Shown: positions 1-10,154, counted from the first letter of the stretch. The stretch: 64,000 nucleotides of DNA from Photorhabdus laumondii subsp. laumondii (GCF_003343245.1 NZ_CP024901.1:930001-994000), one strand, 5' to 3'. The notes: generated by a model not told the origin, from the letters alone. Numbers and translations are program-made.

Positions 1-2
1 AT

Positions 3-344
3 ATCCTGCTTATCAGTAAAAACACGAAAGCTGAGTTCACGATTAATCCTAGCTATAATCAAGAGTTATTAACACCCGATGCCGTAATGAAATTCTCTTC
101 TGTTGGTAATGATTTGACTTCTCCAAGTGAATGGAGTCTTATGCCAGAAAGAGGAAATATTAAGGTAGGTGAACCAGAAGTCACAAAAGATGAGTTTGGT
201 AATGACATCGAAAAGTATACTGCAACTTATACTGCACCAAGTGATATTACTTGTTCAGAAATTGTTTTACTCAGAGTGACACATAAAAATAAACCCAATC
301 GTGCGGGATATGCTTTGATTACACTTGAGCCGAAAATCAGCTAA
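3..344 (+). CDS. C-terminal end of an unknown protein (partial)
   Basis: The reading frame is open from the window edge to a TAA at 342-344, so this is the last 113 codons of a gene that starts upstream. The first in-frame ATG at 87 has no clear ribosome binding site and is probably internal. The residues are beta-rich, with a stretch (TATYTAPSDI, then IVLLRVTHKN) that resembles the last strands of bacterial Ig-like domains. That resemblance is weak and no function is assigned. It lies upstream of tccA on the same strand, separated by an ERIC element. Confidence 0.55.
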   Translation: MLLISKNTKAEFTINPSYNQELLTPDAVMKFSSVGNDLTSPSEWSLMPERGNIKVGEPEVTKDEFGNDIEKYTATYTAPSDITCSEIVLLRVTHKNKPNRAGYALITLEPKIS

Positions 345-454
345 TCGTTAACGACTTTTAATAACCGCCAGATGATGCAATAAATTTCTTATTATTTATT
401 GCATCTCTGTTATCTAATTTATTGTTTTTTTTATAAAAAAATATTCATCCTGTA

Positions 455-581
455 TATACCCTATGGATTTCAAGATGCATCGCGGCGGCAAAGGAGCGAA
501 TCCCCGGGAGCATAGATAACTATGTGACTGGGGTGAGTGAGTGCAGCCAACAAAGAAGCAACTTGAAAGATGACGGGTATA
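455..581 (+). repeat. ERIC element, full length (127 bp)
   Basis: It begins TATACCCTATGGATTTCAAG and ends ACGGGTATA, with the conserved core GTGACTGGGGTGAG, and is exactly 127 bp like the other full copies in the window. ERICs are non-autonomous, imperfectly palindromic elements. This copy ends 24 nt before the tccA start codon, so any tccA promoter upstream of it would place the hairpin in the 5' leader. Confidence 0.93.
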
Positions 582-605
582 TTTCCGATAAATAAAGGCG
601 ATCCT

Positions 606-3551
606 ATGACTAATGATATCAGCCCGTTGTTAAAGAGATTAGGTGATAAATATAACTTCACCGATAAGATAATTGAATCAGGTTATAAATCTATTTTTGA
701 TATTATAAGAACACCCCGTCATCTATTTTTAGAGAAGTATAATTCAAATCATCAGGTAGCAGATATTTATGATACAGCAAACAGCTATGCTATACAAATA
801 TCCCATAAATTTCGCCAGCAGCATTATATTCATAATACATATACCAGTCGTCAAGTGGACCGTAAATTTCTCCGCCAGCGTTACGTTCATAATACATATG
901 CCAGAAGTTATTCTTCTCTTTCATTAAAAGAAGTTCCTCAATATCAATCTTTATTTCAGGATAACTGGCAGCAATATTGTCCAAATGGCGCACCGGAAGC
1001 GAATAATTCACCGGTTGCTTATTTAGCAGAGATTTATAAATTAGCGATGGATATTGAATCCAATGCGGATGCTGAGGCCATTAAAATAGATGAGCGCCGC
1101 GCTGATTTAGCGCATTTAATGCTGGATGAAGTGAGTATTAACCAGGAGATTTCAGCACTGTCCTTGGTTAATACTATGCTAAGTCAACGTTTGGAAGCTA
1201 TGTTAAAACAACAAGGAAAGACAAATTTATCCAGTTATGATCTTTTGGCTAATGTACGTTATCCATTTCAACTTCCTTATGATTATGCACAAAACCAAAT
1301 TAATCTAACATTTGATAATAGAAAACTTTTTTGTTTGAAAATGATGCAACAGACAGATAAGAGTTATCCTTATTTTCTTAAATCCAATCTGAATACTGCT
1401 AATGGAGAATTTGTCACACCTTTAGCAAATCAGCTAGGTATTTCCCAACAAAAAATAATCAATGAGCCGTTAAAACCATCTAATAAACAATTCTATCGGG
1501 ATAATTACGGTGTTAATAGTGCAGGCTTACTTGAATTGTTATCGATTTTTACTGCACAAACGGCTCTTTCTGTCGCAGAGGTTGAGCAATTATTATGTGT
1601 GAAAGGGATATCTACCAATAAAGGGGGGACATTAGAGCAAAATAATGTGAGATTATCTCAAAATGTGCTTAATTTAGGTCTACCTGCGGCTCCTTATCAT
1701 TATGGTGCCGTTTTTATTAATGGGCCGAAGGCAAAAGAGAGTGATTTCCTACATTTGTATCGTGAGTTTGTCTCAAATGATAATTTACCACAAGCGGTAA
1801 ATAAATTATCAGGTGTGAATCATGAACGCTTTGATAGGCTAAATCGCATGATACGGTTGTGGAAATGGATTAAATTGCCGGTAGATAAAATTGATTTATT
1901 GGTGACGGCAACGATGCGGGCAGAAGGGGATGCAAATAAGCAATTACAGATGAATGAGAATACCTTACGTATGCTAGGTATTTTCCATCATTGGAGCAAA
2001 AAATATCATATTTCACCTGATGATTTTGCCGCGTTGATATATCAAATTACTCCTTTTTCGATGGGTAAAGATATTCCTTTCTTTGATCAGATATTCAATT
2101 TATCTTCGCTATTTGATGCACCATTGGTGATTGATGATCGTGAGTTTTATTCAGAGAAAAAACAGGATGATAATATCATTAATAAGTTATGTGCTGGATT
2201 GAAAATTAAAGAAAAAGATTTTTCTTTATTAGCACCATTAGTTGCTGAATCGATGGGTAAAAAGAGTTTAACATGTTCACTTTCTGTTGTTTCTGCGTTT
2301 TATCGTATTGTGCAATTGTCGAGAATTTTAGGGTTAACACCACAGGAAGGTGTGGTTATTTTAACATTAATCGGTGGAAATAAAGTATTAAAGCAGGTCA
2401 CGGGTATGCCTTATTTATCGCAATCAGGAAATAATAGGCAAACAGATATTTTGGATATTATGATTGCAATGGAGCAAACCATAGAATGGTTGAGAATAAA
2501 TAAATTATCTGTTGGTACTCTGCAATTATTCTTATTACCGGCTAATGAAGTTATTATGACAGGAAATGCGGCGCAGGTGGCCTTTATTAATCAAGTGGGA
2601 TTGCATCGTAATTCGGAAATTTTAACTCTGGAAAGTTTATCGTCAAATATCTTACCAGCATTAGACGATAATGATAATTTGATTGATTGGTTAACTCCAC
2701 GTCAAACTGTTTTAAATGCAGTATCTCATCAAAAATATGGTTTAGTTAAGCATAATGTTAATATTATTGATGAAATTAATAAAACGATAAAAAGTATATT
2801 ACTTGATGATAAAATCAAAGTATCTATTACTGAGCAATGGGCTGCAATTATTAATCAAGCTCAATCTGCACAAAATGCAATATCGGCCAGTATGTTGGCA
2901 AATGCATTTCAGCTATCACAACCGTTTCCTTTATTTATTCTAAACTGGATCGGCTCAAGTAGTTATGATTTTTTATTGAAGTCATTTGAACTGTTTGATA
3001 AGAAAAATTTACAGCCAGAGATGATCAGTCAGGATTATTTGATACTGATGTATGATTTATCGCGATATATTTCAGTGATTAAGACTTTCCGACTGAGTAC
3101 TGTGATGTTGCATCATTTTTCTGAACATCCTGAATGGTTTGGCTGCCAGAACACGCAACTTTCTTTGTCGGTTATTTATTATTTCAGTCGCTACCGAGAT
3201 TGGATAAAATTAGTTGCTTCTTTAGATAACGCGGAAGATAAAATATTGCGTTATTTGGAGTTAGTTAATACGAATAATCAAAGTAACGATAAAACTAATA
3301 TGGTGAAAATATTAACTGAACTATTGTCATGGCAGCGTGATGAAGTGCTATCAGCTAATTCACATATTATTGGCAAGGAAGATAATACAGCAAAAACATT
3401 GGCTGAAATAGATATCATGATGAGACTTAAATTTTGGTCTGAGGAAATGGCACTTTCCATGCATTCATTATTAGCAACGATAAATATCAATGCTCATTCC
3501 TCTTATCAGGATTATAAGCAGGTCGGTATAGCGATGGTAGCAACTCTGTAA
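606..3551 (+). CDS. tccA: Insecticidal toxin complex protein TccA
   Basis: The protein has 981 residues. The ORF is open from 570, inside the ERIC, but the ATG at 606 follows an AAAGGCG ribosome binding site at good spacing and gives the typical start MTNDISPLLKRLGD. The length is close to TccA of Photorhabdus (about 965 aa). The N-terminal part resembles the VRP1/SpvA-like region at the start of TcA proteins, seen in the LAEIYKLAMDIES and RRADLAHLMLDE segments. In Photorhabdus, TccA and TccB together do the work of a single TcA subunit, the receptor-binding, pore-forming part of ABC toxins. tccB follows after 48 bp in the same orientation. No TcB or TcC gene is in the window. The exact paralog number cannot be fixed by eye. 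Confidence 0.9.
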   Translation: MTNDISPLLKRLGDKYNFTDKIIESGYKSIFDIIRTPRHLFLEKYNSNHQVADIYDTANSYAIQISHKFRQQHYIHNTYTSRQVDRKFLRQRYVHNTYARSYSSLSLKEVPQYQSLFQDNWQQYCPNGAPEANNSPVAYLAEIYKLAMDIESNADAEAIKIDERRADLAHLMLDEVSINQEISALSLVNTMLSQRLEAMLKQQGKTNLSSYDLLANVRYPFQLPYDYAQNQINLTFDNRKLFCLKMMQQTDKSYPYFLKSNLNTANGEFVTPLANQLGISQQKIINEPLKPSNKQFYRDNYGVNSAGLLELLSIFTAQTALSVAEVEQLLCVKGISTNKGGTLEQNNVRLSQNVLNLGLPAAPYHYGAVFINGPKAKESDFLHLYREFVSNDNLPQAVNKLSGVNHERFDRLNRMIRLWKWIKLPVDKIDLLVTATMRAEGDANKQLQMNENTLRMLGIFHHWSKKYHISPDDFAALIYQITPFSMGKDIPFFDQIFNLSSLFDAPLVIDDREFYSEKKQDDNIINKLCAGLKIKEKDFSLLAPLVAESMGKKSLTCSLSVVSAFYRIVQLSRILGLTPQEGVVILTLIGGNKVLKQVTGMPYLSQSGNNRQTDILDIMIAMEQTIEWLRINKLSVGTLQLFLLPANEVIMTGNAAQVAFINQVGLHRNSEILTLESLSSNILPALDDNDNLIDWLTPRQTVLNAVSHQKYGLVKHNVNIIDEINKTIKSILLDDKIKVSITEQWAAIINQAQSAQNAISASMLANAFQLSQPFPLFILNWIGSSSYDFLLKSFELFDKKNLQPEMISQDYLILMYDLSRYISVIKTFRLSTVMLHHFSEHPEWFGCQNTQLSLSVIYYFSRYRDWIKLVASLDNAEDKILRYLELVNTNNQSNDKTNMVKILTELLSWQRDEVLSANSHIIGKEDNTAKTLAEIDIMMRLKFWSEEMALSMHSLLATININAHSSYQDYKQVGIAMVATL

Positions 3552-3599
3552 AAGTAATTGTCATAGTGGAATAAAAAAATTTTAATAGAGGTTCAGGAT

Positions 3600-6500
3600 A
3601 TGAAAAATATTGTTGCTAAAAAATTAGCTGAGAGTGTTCGTGATGGATTGGTTGGTTATTACTTGGGGCATATTTCAAAAACAGATAATGTACCTGATTT
3701 AAAAACGCCGGATGATTTGTATCAATATTTACTTATTGATAATCAGGTATCTAGTCAGGTTAATACCAGTGTCGTTGCACAAGCGATTTCCAGTGTTCAG
3801 CAATATATTAATGGCATTATGCTTAACATGGAACCAGGGTATGATTATCAATATGAAGATAAAGTAAAAACATGGAATAATGTTTTAAGCCAATATAATA
3901 TTTGGGCTGGTTTTCAACAGTTATCTAATTATCCAGAGAATTATATTAGCCCTATATTACGCCATGGTAAAACAAGTGATTTTAAAGAGTTGGAGGATAA
4001 TTTAAATAAAGGTAAATTGAGTGATGAGGTTGTTCAGGAAGTCATATTGAATTATTTGAATAAATTTGAAGAAATAAGTAATTTAGAGCTGATGAGTGGC
4101 TATATTAATGCGACTAAAGAATTAGCTCCCGCTCAGGCTGAATATTATTTTATTGGTAAGATGAATATTACGCCAGGTCAATATTATTGGCGATCGCTGA
4201 ATATGGCTAATCGAAATGTGCAAGATGTCATTAATCCTACGGCTTGGAAAGAGTGGGAAAAAATTGGTATTCCTGCTACTGGGGAAGTGATTAAGATCCG
4301 CCCAGTCGTTATTAATGGTCGTCTTCATATCGTTTGGTTGGCACATGAAGCAGATAATAGTAAAGAAGAAAATTATTATAGTATTAATTTGATATATCGA
4401 AAATTTAATGGTGAATGGAGTCTTCCAAATAAATTACGGACTTTTACGGGTGATAAGAGTAAAATTAATGATAGTTTTGAACTCATTGCATTAATGGATT
4501 TGCGAGCTGAGCCTGTATTAGTTATTTCTGCTATTTGTAAGCCAGTAAAAACAGAAAATAATACATCGGGAGAAAAGAATTATCCGTACTCCTGTAATTT
4601 ACTATTTAACGAAGTTCCTGTGCCTCTGGTGGGTGAAAAGTCATTAGATCTCTATATCTATCAACAGATTAAATCTAATCCTACGCAAGATCTGACACAA
4701 TCAAATATGTTGTCAGCCTATTTTGGCGATGCATATAAATTAGTTGATAAGCCTGTTTATCTGGAGTCAGGAAGTTACCCTGGGCTTGCGACAAAGAAAA
4801 TGACACTATTTGCTGAAATGGGTAGTGGAAAACTGCGTCTCAGTGGTAATAATAGTTTGTCGATTGGGAAAGAGATTATTAGATCTGTAGCATGTGATAT
4901 TAATCTTAAAAGTAAATCGAGTGAAGCAGGAAAGGTTAATATTTCACTCGCGGATGGTGCTAAAGAAAACAATGGAAAAATAACAGTTTCTGTCGCGGTG
5001 ACTATCAATGATAATAGTTATGCATCAGGTGACTATTTTTATATTATGTTTAATTCTAGTCAGAGTGGTTATCCTGAGTTGAATGTTAATTTTTCTGAAT
5101 GGGGACAAAAACAAGGTAATGTTTATCATTTTACTAAAGAAATGGAAGTGCCTCTGTCTGGATTACAAGAAGCTAAAGTATTTAGTTCCGAACTTAATAA
5201 ATCGGGTGGTAAGCTTGTTGCTTCTGGAGAGGGAACGCCAAAAATAGATATTGATCATTCAGGTTCTAGGGAGGCCGATTTCTGTTTATGGCATACTAAC
5301 GGGGGGAGCGATAGCCTGTTATATTCAGAACGCCAATTACTCAATGGAAAGAGTATTATTTCTACTGTAGAACTTGATCTCGATAAAATAAATGGTAAGG
5401 ATTCGAGTGTATTTTTAAAATTAGGTTATAAGAAAGAGGGCGAAGATGCGGACTTAGGTTATAACCATTATGAAGTTAAACTAAGTAAAACTTCCTATCC
5501 TAACCTGCTGTTGACCTATAATAAAAAAACGCAAGCACAGTATCTGGATATTACTGAATTACAATTTAAATATCGATCTATCAGATTAAATACCCTATTT
5601 GGCAAGGAGCTTATTTCACGGGCTAACAATTCTATTGCTGATGTATTGAGTTGGGAGGCGCAAAATATTAAGGAGCCGCTTATTCCGGGGGGTGGTGAAA
5701 ATAATGATTCTGCGCTTAACGGGGCAAATAGTATTTATTTCTGGGAGCTTTTCTTCCATGTTCCTTATTTAGTTGCGTATCAACTCAATGCTTCACAACA
5801 ATATCAGGATGCCCAAAACTGGTTGCACTATATTTTCAACCCAGGAGTAAAAAATAAGGCTAATGGTAGCCCAAGCTATTGGAATTGCAGCCTGTTAGAG
5901 GTTTCTCAAGATAACTCAGTACAATTAAAAAGATTACAAGATCCAGATGCGATAGCTTATGCCGATCCGGTACATTATAAGAAAGCCATATTTCAAATGT
6001 ATGTACAGAACTTAATTGATTTTGGTGATAGTTTTTATCGCTTTCTGACCAATGACGGACTTAATAATGCTAAATTACGCTACCTTCAAGCACAGCAATT
6101 ACTTGGCCAAAGACCCGATTTTGATTTAGTTAGTCATTGGCTACCGCTTGAGTTGGCAGATGTCACCTCTTCAAAGAATAATAAATTACGCGAATTTGAG
6201 AGTAATATTGATCTTGATATATTAATTGATCTTCCAGCCACTAAAGTCAGTGCTTATACGGTGGTTGATAATGCAATATTCAGAGTCCCTTTGAACAATG
6301 ATTTACTGTGGTATTGGGATATTTTATCTAGCAGATTTTATAATTTGCGCCATAATTTAACTTTAGATGGTAAACCTTTGTCGCTACCATTATATGCAAC
6401 ACCGGTCGATCCAAAAAATTTGCTTGCTTTACTGGCAAACGGTGGATCGTTATTGGCAGCAGGCAGTACCGGTATTTTGAATATACCGCCTTATCGTTTC

Positions 6501-8015
6501 CGGGCATTATTACCCAGTGTTTATCATGCGGTAGATACATTAAGTCATTTTGGTGATTTACTTTTAAGTACGCAAGAACGTAAAGATTGTGCGGAACAGG
6601 AAGAGTTGAATCAATTACATTTGAAAGAGTTAGCTATTTTCGCCATTTCATTGCAGAAAGATGCTGTCGTAATTGCTGAAAAAGGAAAAGAGGCATTATT
6701 AAAAAGTCAGCAGACATTACAACAACGGATTGATCATTATAAGGCGCTTTATGATGAAAATATTTCTACAGATGAAACCTATGCTCTGAATTTACAAGGT
6801 ACGGCAAAAATTATTTCTTCTGTTGAGGAAGGAATGTTAACCGCCGCCGGTGCCGCTTCGCTGATTCCTAGCATAGCGGGAACATCATTTGGTGGACAAC
6901 AATGGCATATGCCGCTTGTTTGTACTGCGGGTATTACACGTACTGCATCATTAATCATGCAAATGGCGAGTGATACGTTGAGTGTTAAAGCGGGTTATAA
7001 CCGGCGACGTGAAGAGTGGGAAATTCAATATAAACAGGCGGAAAGTGAGCTGGAAATGTTGAAAAAACAGATTGAACAGCAAGAGGCACAAATCTCCGCC
7101 GCGAATACAACATTACAACAATCTCAGGCTCAACTGCAAAAAGAGCAGGATATGTATCAGTTTTTTACTGTGACCAGGGTAACGAAATCTTCGCTTTATC
7201 AATGGCTGAATGATCAGATGATGTCATTATATCGTCAGGCTTACGATGCAGTGCTTTCGCTATGTTTAAATGCACAAGCATGCTGGCAATATGAAATGGG
7301 GGATTTTGCCACACAATTTATTGTGCAAAATAGTTGGGACGATAACCATAATGGTTTATTGGTAGGAGAAAAGATTAAACTGAATCTACTGAAAATGGAA
7401 TCGGCTTATTTGAATCGTAATGAACGTCGTTTAGAGTTAACTAAAACGATCTCGTTAAAAAATCTATTATCTGGTACGAAAAAATGGGACGATATTCAAT
7501 CTGAGCTTAAAACCGGTGAGGGAGTTACATTTATACTGAACGAGAAATTATTTGATCAAGATTATGCCGGGCATTATTTACGCCAGATCACGTCTGTATC
7601 GGTCACGCTGCCGACATTAATGGGTCCTTATCAGGATATTAAAGCGACTTTAACTCAAACGAAATGTTATACATTGAAAACGCCGGATATTAATGGTGTG
7701 AAATATTTACTTTCAAATAAAGAGGGCGATAATAAACAAATTGTCACGAATTTGAGAGCGAGCCAACAAATCGCACTTTCATCAGGGATTAATGATAGCG
7801 GTACATTTAATCTTAATTTTGGTGATGATCGCTATTTACCTTTTGAAGGAACGGGGGCGGTTTCTGACTGGAAACTCACTTTCCCATCAGCGGCAACAGA
7901 CAATATACAGCGAGATATTCTGGATAATTTGTCAGATATTATTTTGCATGTACGTTATACCGCGAAGGATGGCGGTGAGGCATTTGCTGGTCAGGTAAGA
8001 GAACTACTTAAATAA
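3600..8015 (+). CDS. tccB: Insecticidal toxin complex protein TccB
   Basis: The protein has 1471 residues, near the usual 1560-residue TccB. Translation starts at 3600 after an AGGTTCAGGAT ribosome binding site. It corresponds to the C-terminal half of a full TcA protein. It has a beta-sandwich middle region, the segment from about residue 690 (SIYFWELFFHVPYLVAYQLN) that is strongly conserved in TcA proteins, a hydrophobic Gly/Ala helix near 1080-1130 that fits the pore-forming region, a Glu/Gln-rich coiled coil near 1145-1190, and a C-terminal TcB-binding-like domain ending in VRELLK. It is probably cotranscribed with tccA, and a hairpin follows at 8048-8090. Assignment to the family is firm; target specificity is not inferable. 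Confidence 0.9.
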   Translation: MKNIVAKKLAESVRDGLVGYYLGHISKTDNVPDLKTPDDLYQYLLIDNQVSSQVNTSVVAQAISSVQQYINGIMLNMEPGYDYQYEDKVKTWNNVLSQYNIWAGFQQLSNYPENYISPILRHGKTSDFKELEDNLNKGKLSDEVVQEVILNYLNKFEEISNLELMSGYINATKELAPAQAEYYFIGKMNITPGQYYWRSLNMANRNVQDVINPTAWKEWEKIGIPATGEVIKIRPVVINGRLHIVWLAHEADNSKEENYYSINLIYRKFNGEWSLPNKLRTFTGDKSKINDSFELIALMDLRAEPVLVISAICKPVKTENNTSGEKNYPYSCNLLFNEVPVPLVGEKSLDLYIYQQIKSNPTQDLTQSNMLSAYFGDAYKLVDKPVYLESGSYPGLATKKMTLFAEMGSGKLRLSGNNSLSIGKEIIRSVACDINLKSKSSEAGKVNISLADGAKENNGKITVSVAVTINDNSYASGDYFYIMFNSSQSGYPELNVNFSEWGQKQGNVYHFTKEMEVPLSGLQEAKVFSSELNKSGGKLVASGEGTPKIDIDHSGSREADFCLWHTNGGSDSLLYSERQLLNGKSIISTVELDLDKINGKDSSVFLKLGYKKEGEDADLGYNHYEVKLSKTSYPNLLLTYNKKTQAQYLDITELQFKYRSIRLNTLFGKELISRANNSIADVLSWEAQNIKEPLIPGGGENNDSALNGANSIYFWELFFHVPYLVAYQLNASQQYQDAQNWLHYIFNPGVKNKANGSPSYWNCSLLEVSQDNSVQLKRLQDPDAIAYADPVHYKKAIFQMYVQNLIDFGDSFYRFLTNDGLNNAKLRYLQAQQLLGQRPDFDLVSHWLPLELADVTSSKNNKLREFESNIDLDILIDLPATKVSAYTVVDNAIFRVPLNNDLLWYWDILSSRFYNLRHNLTLDGKPLSLPLYATPVDPKNLLALLANGGSLLAAGSTGILNIPPYRFRALLPSVYHAVDTLSHFGDLLLSTQERKDCAEQEELNQLHLKELAIFAISLQKDAVVIAEKGKEALLKSQQTLQQRIDHYKALYDENISTDETYALNLQGTAKIISSVEEGMLTAAGAASLIPSIAGTSFGGQQWHMPLVCTAGITRTASLIMQMASDTLSVKAGYNRRREEWEIQYKQAESELEMLKKQIEQQEAQISAANTTLQQSQAQLQKEQDMYQFFTVTRVTKSSLYQWLNDQMMSLYRQAYDAVLSLCLNAQACWQYEMGDFATQFIVQNSWDDNHNGLLVGEKIKLNLLKMESAYLNRNERRLELTKTISLKNLLSGTKKWDDIQSELKTGEGVTFILNEKLFDQDYAGHYLRQITSVSVTLPTLMGPYQDIKATLTQTKCYTLKTPDINGVKYLLSNKEGDNKQIVTNLRASQQIALSSGINDSGTFNLNFGDDRYLPFEGTGAVSDWKLTFPSAATDNIQRDILDNLSDIILHVRYTAKDGGEAFAGQVRELLK

Positions 8016-8047
8016 TACATTTATTTATTGTTGTTTTTGTATTGAAT

Positions 8048-8095
8048 CAGGAACCTGATAAATTTATTTATATTGTTTAACAGGTTCTTGTTATT
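8048..8095 (+). terminator. Probable terminator after tccB
   Basis: CAGGAACCTG at 8048-8057 pairs with CAGGTTCTTG at 8081-8090 (one G-U pair), with an AT-rich loop, and is followed by TTATTTT. The loop is long (23 nt), so efficiency is uncertain. Confidence 0.5.
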
Positions 8096-8113
8096 TTAGT
8101 CGGGAATTAGGCC

Positions 8114-8353
8114 ATGATGAACAATACGTTAAAAATTGACGGCCATGTGGCTGTTATCACTTTTGATCCAGAAATCGAGATGTTTCGTGGTGAATTTGTC
8201 GGGTTAAATGGTGGTGCTGACTTTTACGCTTATAACATTGGTGAGTTGAAGGAAGAGGGCGCTAAATCTCTGGCTCTCTTTTTTGATGAGTGTAAAAAAG
8301 AGGGTATAAAACCTTACAAATTGTATAGCGGTAATGAAATCAGGGGCTTTTAA
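8114..8353 (+). CDS. Truncated HicB-like antitoxin remnant
   Basis: This is a 79-residue protein. The first 70 residues match the N-terminal fold of HicB-family antitoxins of the short type: IDGHVAVITFDPEIEMFRGEF, then GLNGGADFYA, then ALFFDECKKEGI. Family members normally continue past an SGKF-like motif into a DNA-binding ribbon-helix-helix or HTH domain. Here the protein reads YSGNEIRGF and stops, so the DNA-binding half is absent. No HicA toxin gene lies on either side. It is either a decayed antitoxin or a stand-alone fold with another role. A strong hairpin follows within a few bases. Confidence 0.65.
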   Translation: MMNNTLKIDGHVAVITFDPEIEMFRGEFVGLNGGADFYAYNIGELKEEGAKSLALFFDECKKEGIKPYKLYSGNEIRGF

Positions 8354-8355
8354 GT

Positions 8356-8396
8356 AAAAGTGAAATTCAGTGCGCTAAGCACTGGATTTCACTTTT
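8356..8396. terminator. Bidirectional terminator
   Basis: There is an 18-bp inverted repeat with one wobble pair: arms 8356-8373 and 8379-8396 around a 5-nt loop. It begins with AAAA and ends with TTTT. It sits between the convergent HicB-like gene and the XRE regulator gene. Confidence 0.85.
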
Positions 8397-8403
8397 GAGA
8401 GAG

Positions 8404-8715
8404 TTAAACGATGGGTAACGTGGTTAAAGTGACTTCCGGCTCGCTTATCTCGATATGCCGGATATACACACCTGCATGAGCCATCATCGCAATCAGTTTA
8501 TCCACACTAAAAAGTTGTATTTTCCCCCTAGCAAGCTCTGAAACATGGGGTTGGGTAATCCCCAGTACTTTGGCGGCTTCAGCTTGGGTAAATTCCCGTT
8601 TTGCTATCCATGCATTGAGAATATTTATTAGTTGAGCACGGATCTTCATGTTTTCGGCCTGCTCTGGTGTATCACTGATCGCGTCCCATACGCTTTCAAA
8701 AGTCTGCATTTTCAT
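8404..8715 (-). CDS. XRE-family helix-turn-helix regulator or antitoxin
   Basis: This is a 103-residue protein. Residues about 40-72 form an XRE-type helix-turn-helix (FTQAEAAKVLGITQPHVSEL). This size and layout, with a short N-terminal helix before the HTH and a C-terminal tail, match the HigA2/HTH_37 group of antitoxin-like regulators. Its start overlaps the stop of the upstream 72-residue gene by 4 nt (8712-8715), so the two are translationally coupled. The upstream gene does not look like a known HigB toxin, so calling this a toxin-antitoxin pair would be inference. Confidence 0.75.
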   Translation of the reverse strand: MKMQTFESVWDAISDTPEQAENMKIRAQLINILNAWIAKREFTQAEAAKVLGITQPHVSELARGKIQLFSVDKLIAMMAHAGVYIRHIEISEPEVTLTTLPIV

Positions 8716-8930
8716 GATTTCCGCTCCTGTATCAGTGCGTTAAAGCATTTTTTGGCAAGTTCTACATCTTGCTTACTGGTTGACTGTTTTTTTGGAAGCA
8801 GTGCAGTACTTAAATTGCTAACCTGAATTCTAGCTTCAAGTTTTTTGGTTAAATCACCGTTAGAAATACCTACCTCTTCCAATTCTTTGGCAAAGCCAAG
8901 CATTTCGTTCAATTTAGTGCCCACTTTCAC
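8712..8930 (-). CDS. Small conserved hypothetical protein paired with XRE regulator
   Basis: This 72-residue, mostly helical, Lys/Glu-rich protein starts with GTG at 8930 or possibly GTG at 8924, both just after a GAGGTG ribosome binding site. I do not recognise the family. It overlaps the XRE gene by 4 nt and precedes it in the transcript, the position usually held by the toxin in HigBA-like pairs. However, at this size and with this composition it lacks RelE/ParE fold motifs. It may be a regulatory partner. Confidence 0.6.
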   Translation of the reverse strand: MKVGTKLNEMLGFAKELEEVGISNGDLTKKLEARIQVSNLSTALLPKKQSTSKQDVELAKKCFNALIQERKS

Positions 8931-9024
8931 CTCATACTAAAAGTCTTGGTTCGAGCATTTTTTTATCATTATACTTCAGAAGTTCTGCGACAACGTATTT
9001 TTAACCTGCCAAATCATCTTTCTC

Positions 9025-9044
9025 AGGCCGCCATTTGGCGGCCT
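9025..9044. terminator. GC-rich hairpin downstream of afuC
   Basis: AGGCCGCCA (9025-9033) pairs perfectly with TGGCGGCCT (9036-9044). It is placed where the afu-uhp transcript would end, 40 nt past the afuC stop. There is no clear U-run on the minus strand, so it may act as an mRNA-stabilising 3' end rather than an intrinsic terminator. Confidence 0.5.
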
Positions 9045-9083
9045 AGCCTCTTGATTTAAAAGTCAGAATCTTTTGCAATCAAA

Positions 9084-10139
9084 TTAACCGCTATTTTTCT
9101 CGGTCAAAATAAACATTCCAAACGGATGAATTTCCAGATAGTAATTATCGCCAACATCGGGTTGCAATTGGGTGGCGTTAATCTGTAACAACAGAGTTTG
9201 TCCTTGCCAATCGACTGTGACTTCATATTGTGGCCCCATGTAAGCCACATGGCTGATGGTACAGCGTTGGCTAATATTTCCATTACGGCTCAGGGTGATA
9301 GCTTCCGGTCTGACGCCTACCGTTACCGATTGCCGGTTGGTGGTGAAGTTGGCTGGTCGTGGCAGGCGATATTGGAAAATCTCAACATAATCAGTAGCCA
9401 AAGTCGCCGGGAAGATATTGGCATCTCCCATAAAACTTGCCATAAATTCAGACGCCGGTTGGCGATAGAGTGTTTGTGGCGTGCCGATTTGCATGATTTT
9501 ACCTTTATTCATCACCAGTACCGCATCGGAAACTGCAAATGCCTCACTTTGATCATGAGTAACGTATAGCGAGGTGATATTAAATTGCTGCTGTAATTCG
9601 CGGATTTTCTCGCGCATACTGCGGCGCAGATTGGCATCAAGGTTACTCAGCGGTTCATCGAAAAGTAACACTTTAGGTTTGAGGATCAGTGCGCGAGCGA
9701 GGGCAACACGCTGTTGTTGACCACCGGAGATTTGGTCTACGTAACGATCTTCAAAGCCGCCTAAATCCACCAGCTCCAGCGCCTCTTTAACCCGTTCGCG
9801 TATTTCTGCTTTAGGCTGCCCTAGCATTTTCAGCCCGTAGCCAATATTTTCCCCCAGTGACATATGCGGGAATAGAGCATAGGACTGAAATACCATGCAG
9901 ATATCTCGTTGCTGAATAGAGCGATCTGTGACGTCTTCACCGTCAATGAAAATTTTACCTGCGCTAGGTTTCTCCAGCCCGGCAACCAGACGTAATACGG
10001 TGGTTTTACCGCAGCCGGATGGTCCTAACAGCGTGACCATATGTCCCTGCGGAATAGAGAGTTCCAGATTATCGATCACGGTGTTGTTACCGAACCGTTT
10101 GGTTACATTTTTCAGTTCGACAAAATTTTGTTGTGTCAT
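9084..10139 (-). CDS. afuC: Hexose-phosphate ABC transporter ATPase AfuC
   Basis: This 351-residue protein energises import through AfuB on the cytoplasmic face. Visible motifs are Walker [10 protein letters not shown] (about residue 38), signature [14 protein letters not shown] (about 138), Walker [13 protein letters not shown] (about 160), the H-loop in YVTHDQSEA, and a C-terminal TOBE-type regulatory domain. The length fits FbpC/AfuC-type ATPases. The ATG at 10139 follows a GGAGTGACAAC ribosome binding site. It is the last gene of the uhpABC-afuABC run. Older annotations call this family ferric-ion transport. Placement beside uhpABC favours sugar-phosphate transport, as shown for AfuABC in Actinobacillus and Citrobacter. 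Confidence 0.88.
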   Translation of the reverse strand: MTQQNFVELKNVTKRFGNNTVIDNLELSIPQGHMVTLLGPSGCGKTTVLRLVAGLEKPSAGKIFIDGEDVTDRSIQQRDICMVFQSYALFPHMSLGENIGYGLKMLGQPKAEIRERVKEALELVDLGGFEDRYVDQISGGQQQRVALARALILKPKVLLFDEPLSNLDANLRRSMREKIRELQQQFNITSLYVTHDQSEAFAVSDAVLVMNKGKIMQIGTPQTLYRQPASEFMASFMGDANIFPATLATDYVEIFQYRLPRPANFTTNRQSVTVGVRPEAITLSRNGNISQRCTISHVAYMGPQYEVTVDWQGQTLLLQINATQLQPDVGDNYYLEIHPFGMFILTEKNSG

Positions 10140-10154
10140 GTTGTCACTCCGTGA

